Shown here: positions 59,548 through 64,000 of the stretch, piece by piece
How positions within the stretch are numbered: the stretch's first letter is position 1
Layout: each line of letters begins with the position of its first letter
Assembly (NCBI GenBank): GCA_947475245.1
Contig: CANJLW010000012.1
Span: 52,876-116,875, forward strand
Reading direction: 5' to 3'
Length of the DNA: 64,000 bases
From: Acetobacteraceae bacterium
Lineage (GTDB): Bacteria; Pseudomonadota; Alphaproteobacteria; Acetobacterales; Acetobacteraceae
Position numbers and translations under genes: made by a program
Notes under the pieces: generated by a model
What the model saw: the letters and a program-made list of their open reading frames with translations, nothing else
The model's database searches: none
Told to the model about the DNA's origin: nothing

Positions 59548-60495
59548 TCAAACGCTGATGTGGCCGATGAATTTGGCGGGAGGGCGGTCGCCCCACTGCG
59601 ATCTAAGCCCTTCCTCGGCGGATACAAGATTACCGCCGTTGGCGGCGTTCAGCCGATCGGTGTCGGCCCAATGTTCGTGCACGCGGCCCCAGGGATCGGC
59701 CCAATAGTCGTAGACCTGAGAGCCCAGCAAATGGCGGCCGATGCCCCACATGTGTTCGGCCTTGCCGAGGTTGCGCAGATGTTCGTGGCCGATGAAGACA
59801 TCGTCGATGTCCTGCACCTCAAACGAAAAATGGTTCAGTCCGGCCCGCTCGTTCCGCATACAAAAAAACGCGTGGTGATCGACGTATTCCTCGCCGGCAT
59901 CGACGCGGCTGAACTGGCCGATGATGTTGGACGGTTCCCCGGCATAGACGTCGTCGGAACAGATCAGGCCGAGGGTGTCGCGGAACCATGCGACGGTTTC
60001 GGTGTTGCGGGGGGAGCCGAGGACGGCGTGGCCGATGCGCTTGACGGTCGATGGGCCGGGGGCGAAGCGGATGACTTCCCCGGCGCGCTTCAGGGGTTCG
60101 GCACCGGAGTTGATGGCCTGACGGGTGACGGGCAAAGGCGGCAGGGTGGCGATGCCGAACACGACTTCGATCGTATAGCCGTTGGGTTCCGCGATCCGAA
60201 CGCGCTTGCCGCCGCCGGGTTCGTCGATGGTCTCGATACCGGAGGCACCGGGATGACGGGACAAAGTCCGCAGATCGTCTTCCGACGCGGCCTGCCAGGC
60301 GAAGCCGATAAATCCAGGGTCGCCCTTTTCGGTGACATGGATGTGATGGGCGGGGTCGGAGCCGCGCATGTAGAGCGCGGTTGGCGTGCGTTCGACGCGG
60401 GTCATGCCGAACGCGGTCAGGAATTCTTCCTGCGCGTCCAGGTCGGGCGAACGGAGGCGTCCAAAGGCGAGGTCTCGAACCTTGATCACGGGCAT
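59548..60495 (-). CDS. Extradiol-dioxygenase-type VOC protein
   Basis: A 315-residue two-module vicinal-oxygen-chelate protein of the 2,3-dihydroxybiphenyl 1,2-dioxygenase type. The metal ligands appear in order as His in RIGHAVLGS, His in GLNHFSFEV and Glu in GRVHEHWAD. Such enzymes cleave catechols next to the ring hydroxyls, or are isomerases of the same fold. The ATG at 60495 has AAGGAAG seven bases upstream; the longer frame is rejected. It precedes an acyl-CoA dehydrogenase and is divergent from an MFS carrier for organic acids, consistent with aromatic-acid catabolism. Confidence 0.85.
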   Translation of the reverse strand: MPVIKVRDLAFGRLRSPDLDAQEEFLTAFGMTRVERTPTALYMRGSDPAHHIHVTEKGDPGFIGFAWQAASEDDLRTLSRHPGASGIETIDEPGGGKRVRIAEPNGYTIEVVFGIATLPPLPVTRQAINSGAEPLKRAGEVIRFAPGPSTVKRIGHAVLGSPRNTETVAWFRDTLGLICSDDVYAGEPSNIIGQFSRVDAGEEYVDHHAFFCMRNERAGLNHFSFEVQDIDDVFIGHEHLRNLGKAEHMWGIGRHLLGSQVYDYWADPWGRVHEHWADTDRLNAANGGNLVSAEEGLRSQWGDRPPAKFIGHISV

Positions 60496-60690
60496 GGCGC
60501 GTCTTCCTTGTTCGTGCGCGCAAAAGGGGTACGACGGAGCCGCGCGCCGAGCAAGCCCGGGCGGATTGGCGTGGGGCACAAGCTTGACCGCGACACGAAG
60601 TCGTTTCAGCCTTTTTTCATCTTCGATCGTCGCGCGCGAACCGGCGCGTTTTCAGGACGAATCGAGGTCAATGGGTAGGAGGAAACAACC

Positions 60691-62019
60691 ATGGAAAGCA
60701 TAGAAACGCGCACCATGGCGAAGGTATCGCGGCGACTTATACCGTTCGTCATTATTTGCTACTTTGTCGCCTATCTGGATCGGGTCAATCTGAGCTTCGC
60801 GGCTCTGGAAATGAACAAGGACCTGAAATTCTCCGCCACCGTCTACGGGATCGGGGCTGGCGTCTTTTTCATCAGTTACTTCCTGCTGGAAACCCCATCA
60901 AACATTATTCTGCTGAAGATGGGCGCGCGGCGTTGGATCGCCCGCATCATGTTCACCTGGGGCATCCTGTCCGGCGGCATGGCATTCATCTGGGACGAAA
61001 CGAGCTTCTACGTCGTGCGCTTTTTGTTCGGCGCGGCGGAAGCGGGATTTTTTCCAGGGATTTTATTTTACCTGACCTTATATTTTCCGGCGGCCTATCG
61101 CGGGCGAATGGTCAGCATGTACATGGTGGCCATTCCAGTGTCCGCGGTGATCGGCGCGCCGCTGTCGACGTCGATCCTATATATGGACGGCTTCCTCGGC
61201 TTCAAGGGTTGGCAGTGGATCTTCATCAGCGAGGCCATTCCCGCGCTGGTGCTGTCCGTCGTCACCTGGTTCTACATGACCGACCATCCGTCCCAGGCCA
61301 AATGGCTTGAACCGGAAGAACGCGACTGGCTGGTGAAGCGTCAGGAAGCGGAAGTGCGGCAGCGTGAAGCCGCGCATTCAATGTCGATCTGGCAGGTGAT
61401 GAAGAATCCCAAGGTGCTCGCGCTTGGCATCGCGGGATACGGCATCGCCAACGAGATCTATGGCCTGACTTACTTCCTGCCGCAGATCGTCAAGCAGTTC
61501 GGCCTGAGCAACATGCAGACCGGGTTGGTTTCGGCGATACCCTTCGCGGTCGGCGCGGTCGCGATGATCTGGTACGGTCGGCGGTCTGATCGACTGTTGG
61601 AACGGCGCAGCCATACCGCGGTGACGTTTCTGATTACCGCGGTTGGACTGATCCTGACGGCGATCACGCCCAACCCGTATCTGCGGCTGCTCTTCCTCTG
61701 TGTCGCTTCGTTCGGCGCGTTCGCGGTGTTGCCGGTGTTCTGGTCGATGCCGACGGCGTTCCTGAGCGGCGCGGCGGCGGCGGCGGGCGTTGCCTATATC
61801 AACTCCATCGCCAACATCGCCGGCTTTGTCGGCAGCTACCTGATGGGTTGGTTGAAGGATCTGACGGGCACTTACGACACCGGTTTGCTGGTGATCGCCG
61901 GTGTCTGCAACGTCGCGGCCTTCGCAATCCTGTGCGTGCACCACGATAAGGAACTGGAGCAAGCGCCTATCGTCGACGACACACCGCCGACACCGGGCCG
62001 GGTCGCGGAGATCGTCTGA
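60691..62019 (+). CDS. MFS organic-anion transporter (ACS family)
   Basis: A 442-residue carrier with about 12 membrane helices. The N-terminal ICYFVAYLDRVNLSFAAL and EAGFFPGILFYLTLYFP are signatures of the anion:cation symporter family that takes up tartrate, phthalate, 4-hydroxyphenylacetate, glucarate and similar acids. The A-motif-like loop after helix 2 is present as ILLKMGARRWIAR. It is divergent from the VOC/acyl-CoA-dehydrogenase operon and faces an alpha/beta hydrolase convergently across a very strong terminator. Probably supplies the substrate for that catabolic gene group. Confidence 0.92.
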   Translation: MESIETRTMAKVSRRLIPFVIICYFVAYLDRVNLSFAALEMNKDLKFSATVYGIGAGVFFISYFLLETPSNIILLKMGARRWIARIMFTWGILSGGMAFIWDETSFYVVRFLFGAAEAGFFPGILFYLTLYFPAAYRGRMVSMYMVAIPVSAVIGAPLSTSILYMDGFLGFKGWQWIFISEAIPALVLSVVTWFYMTDHPSQAKWLEPEERDWLVKRQEAEVRQREAAHSMSIWQVMKNPKVLALGIAGYGIANEIYGLTYFLPQIVKQFGLSNMQTGLVSAIPFAVGAVAMIWYGRRSDRLLERRSHTAVTFLITAVGLILTAITPNPYLRLLFLCVASFGAFAVLPVFWSMPTAFLSGAAAAAGVAYINSIANIAGFVGSYLMGWLKDLTGTYDTGLLVIAGVCNVAAFAILCVHHDKELEQAPIVDDTPPTPGRVAEIV

Positions 62020-62025
62020 TTGAAC

Positions 62026-62054
62026 GGTGTCGGCCCCGCGACGGGGCCGACACC
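62026..62054. terminator. Strong bidirectional hairpin terminator
   Basis: A 13-bp perfect GC-rich stem (GGTGTCGGCCCCG with CGGGGCCGACACC) around a CGA loop, between the convergent MFS stop (62019) and hydrolase stop (62066). No U-tract is seen. Confidence 0.7.
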
Positions 62055-62065
62055 GAACAGGCGGG

Positions 62066-62857
62066 TTACTGGCCGAGGGCGTGCAGGAAGTAGTGGATGG
62101 CCTGTGCCATCATGCCGGGGGTCTGGATCGAGGCGAAATGGCCGGAGTTGAGTTCCAGGAACTCCGCACCGGGGATCATCTTCGACATCGGTTCGATGAT
62201 GGACGGCGGGCGCAGCCCGTCGTGACGGCCGGCGGTCACCAGCGTCGGGCAGGCGATGCGGGTGAGTTCGTCGGTGATCGTCTCCGACGCCAGCATGCGG
62301 TTGATGGCGGCGAAGCTTTCGGGATCATTGGCGAGCCAGCGGGCGCGGAATTCCTTGAATGTATCCTCGTTATGGCGGACGACCGGCGGGTACGACGCCG
62401 CGAGGCTGGTTTCCACGACGGAGCGCATGCCATTGGCCTCGACGGCCGCGGCGCGGTCGAGCGTGGCCTGACGGCGATCGTCGGTAACGCCGGTGGCGGG
62501 GCCGTGCAGCACGAGTGCGGCGGCGCGATCGGGATACTTCACCGCGAAATGGGCGGCGATGGCGGCACCGACGGCGATGCCCGCCAGCGAGACCTTGCCC
62601 TGGATGTTCAGCACGTCGAGCAGGGCTGCGATGTCGTCGGCCATCTGATCCCAGGTGACCGCGCCCTTGAGCTTTTCCGACTGACCGGCGCCGCGGGTGT
62701 CGTAGCGCAGCACGCGACGGCTGTTGGTCAGCGCCGGCAGCACCTGATCCCAGCTATCGAGCGTGCCGCCCATTTCGTGGATCAGCACGACCGTTGTCGG
62801 CCCGCTGCCCGACAACTCGTACCGCAGGCTCGTCCCGTTGACTTCGACCCAGTTCAT
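62066..62857 (-). CDS. Alpha/beta-hydrolase-fold protein with Ala in place of the nucleophile
   Basis: A 263-residue soluble protein of the 3-oxoadipate enol-lactonase/haloperoxidase-like group. The oxyanion loop IHEMGGTLDSW, YDTRGAGQSE, the acidic residue in VTAGRHDGLRP and the His in LNSGHFASIQ are conserved. The nucleophile elbow reads SLAGIAVGAAIA, with Ala95 (codon GCC at 62573-62575) where Ser, Cys or Asp is expected. It may have lost hydrolysis and acquired another reaction, such as a lyase or isomerase, or bind a ligand. The start ATG is clear. It is divergent from a glutathione transferase. Confidence 0.82.
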   Translation of the reverse strand: MNWVEVNGTSLRYELSGSGPTTVVLIHEMGGTLDSWDQVLPALTNSRRVLRYDTRGAGQSEKLKGAVTWDQMADDIAALLDVLNIQGKVSLAGIAVGAAIAAHFAVKYPDRAAALVLHGPATGVTDDRRQATLDRAAAVEANGMRSVVETSLAASYPPVVRHNEDTFKEFRARWLANDPESFAAINRMLASETITDELTRIACPTLVTAGRHDGLRPPSIIEPMSKMIPGAEFLELNSGHFASIQTPGMMAQAIHYFLHALGQ

Positions 62858-62927
62858 GGCAAACGTTTCCTCTATTCCCTGGCGCGAGAGTACTCCGCGC
62901 CGATCCTTTCGTGAAGGTCCTTCGCCG

Positions 62928-63548
62928 ATGATGACGTTGCACTGGTCGCCGCGCTCTCCCTACGTGCGGAAGGTGATGATCGCGATTCACGAGATGGGCT
63001 TGCAGGATCGCATCGATATCGTGCGGACCGTCGCCGGCGGTACGACGCCGCATCTGGAACTGATGAAGGTGAATCCGGTCGGCAAGATCCCGACGCTGGA
63101 GTTGGAAGACGGAACGGCGGTGTATGACTCGCCGGTCATCATCGAATACCTGGACACGTTGCACACCGGGCCGAAGCTGTATCCGGTAAGCTGGCCCGAA
63201 CGGCTGACGGCGCTGCGGCGCCACGCGCTGGGGCAGGGGATGCTGGACAACGCGCTGCCGCTGCTGTCCGAAGGCTTCCGACCGGCCGAAAAGCAGAGCC
63301 TGCCGCATATGGAACTGTGGCGGGCGAAGCTGCGGGCCTGCGTCGAGGAGTTGGAGAATGAGGCAGAGGCGCTGAGTGAAAGCGCGTTCAGCGTCGGGCA
63401 CATCGCGATCGGCGTCGCGCTGGGCTATCTGGATTTCCGCTTCGACTCGTTGCAGTGGCGGGAAGGGCATCCTCGGCTGGCCACCTGGCATGCCACGTTC
63501 AATGCGCGACCGTCCGTGGCGGCGAACATGCCGGTCGACGATCGGTAG
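62928..63548 (+). CDS. Glutathione S-transferase
   Basis: A 206-residue GST. The thioredoxin-like N-terminal half has MTLHWSPRSPYVRKVMIA (a Ser candidate at the active-site helix) and the glutathione-contact motif VNPVGKIPTLELEDGTAVYD followed by SPVIIEYLD. The C-terminal helical half has ALRRHALGQGMLDNALPLL. It is likely to detoxify or isomerise an aromatic catabolite, given the neighbouring MFS and VOC genes. The ATG at 62928 has AAGG upstream; the 55-codon longer frame overlaps the divergent hydrolase and is rejected. Confidence 0.9.
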   Translation: MMTLHWSPRSPYVRKVMIAIHEMGLQDRIDIVRTVAGGTTPHLELMKVNPVGKIPTLELEDGTAVYDSPVIIEYLDTLHTGPKLYPVSWPERLTALRRHALGQGMLDNALPLLSEGFRPAEKQSLPHMELWRAKLRACVEELENEAEALSESAFSVGHIAIGVALGYLDFRFDSLQWREGHPRLATWHATFNARPSVAANMPVDDR

Positions 63549-63610
63549 GAATAGCCGTTCAGCAGTGGACGGGCACCTAACCTCAACCCCAGGGGAATCG
63601 GGTGAAGGTT

Positions 63611-64000
63611 TCACCTCTTGATGAGGGCTGCGAGGAAGTCATCATCCCATGCAGCCACTTTCCGCCGCAGGCGTAGCGAGTCCTTGCTGTTGGCAGTTCG
63701 CAGAAGATTGTGCGCCATGTGCTTGATGGTTGTGAAATTGGCAGGCGCGTGGTCGGTTCGCACCCGGCACTCATCGTCGCGGAACACCATGTCCATCACC
63801 CAATGCAGGCTGTTCTCGACAGCCCAGTGACTGCGGACGACCGGTCCCATCAGGGCCGCGACCATGACCAGCGATGTAAGATAGAACCGTGTCTCTGACT
63901 CGATCTTTTCATTGATCTCGCGGCGGCTCTCAACCATGACCACAGCCTCCAGGCCCGGCCAGTCATGCCGCTCCTGTATCCATGCGACATCGTGAATGAC
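63611..64000 (-). mobile_element. ISAs1-like transposase, N-terminus beyond window edge
   Basis: The minus-strand frame from 63611 to the window edge is open and encodes the C-terminal 129 residues of an ISAs1/IS4-superfamily DDE transposase. The segment ERHDWPGLEAVVMVESRREI, then VRSHWAVENSLHWVMDMVF with the late catalytic Glu in WAVENSLHW, and KVAAWDDDFLAAL are typical for the family. A 6-bp inverted repeat GGTGAA/TTCACC (63601-63615) overlaps the stop codon. The outer end of the element should lie in 63549-63610, but the other terminal repeat is outside the window, so the boundary cannot be set. Confidence 0.8.

Noticed and set aside
58411..60678. Plus-strand frame of 755 codons opposite the acyl-CoA dehydrogenase and VOC genes
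   Set aside because: It spans two well-supported minus-strand genes and has no family resemblance.

Overview
The window is a high-GC chromosomal segment from an alphaproteobacterium. The best lineage evidence is a full-length CtrA cell-cycle regulator divergent from fliI/fliJ. The abundance of orphan substrate-binding proteins and the high-GC Rhodospirillales-like gene repertoire make Acetobacteraceae or a close relative the most likely family; that is inference, and no rRNA or tRNA gene is present to test it. No CRISPR array, prophage or plasmid gene was seen. One insertion-sequence transposase (ISAs1-like) runs off the right edge.

Layout. 1-9.0 kb: mixed catabolism and envelope genes (truncated tartrate/isopropylmalate-type dehydrogenase, a 1.2 kb gene-free stretch with a 201-bp tandem repeat, PrsW-like protease, sulfotransferase, cyclase-family hydrolase, lipoprotein lipase, DUF35/thiolase pair). 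9.1-13.3 kb: housekeeping (NDUFS6-like zinc protein, polA, SPOR-domain lytic transglycosylase). 13.6-24.1 kb: a surface-polysaccharide locus (ABC exporter, UDP-glucose dehydrogenase, three glycosyltransferases including a methyltransferase-glycosyltransferase fusion, a pyruvyltransferase-like protein) interrupted by ctrA, fliI and fliJ. 24.1-30.4 kb: an operon of four tandem TfdA-like 2-oxoglutarate dioxygenases, divergent from two solute-binding proteins with no permease. 30.5-41.7 kb: esterase, otsA, a diguanylate cyclase, a second peptide-type binding protein, a COG0523 GTPase, azoreductase, a broken AhpD-like gene, a MocR regulator and a ThDP enzyme. 41.1-44.4 kb: a 2OG oxygenase, an IMPase/ADP-ribosylglycohydrolase-like fusion and zapE. 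44.5-50.4 kb: a tightly overlapping minus-strand operon of membrane and sugar-transfer genes ending in mscL. 50.5-58.3 kb: two cytosolic-type polysaccharide deacetylases, a TPR glycosyltransferase, cheZ, copA, and a binding-protein/TRIC fusion. 58.4-64 kb: acyl-CoA dehydrogenase, ring-cleavage-type VOC enzyme, MFS carrier, an alpha/beta hydrolase lacking its serine nucleophile, a glutathione transferase, and the transposase.

How the parts fit. Two themes dominate. One is cell-surface glycans and motility (exporter, Ugd, glycosyltransferases, FliI/FliJ, CtrA, CheZ, TPR glycosyltransferase). The other is scavenging and oxidation of small organic acids and aromatics (TfdA paralogs, cyclase, VOC dioxygenase, thiolase, acyl-CoA dehydrogenase, MFS and solute-binding proteins). 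The most unusual items are the palindrome-bearing tandem repeat at 1.2-1.9 kb, the four-copy TfdA operon, two rare domain fusions (41.7-43.2 kb and 56.9-58.3 kb), the frame-shifted AhpD remnant, and the Ser-to-Ala hydrolase. Start codons were chosen from ribosome-binding sites and operon overlaps, so several differ from the longest possible reading frame.
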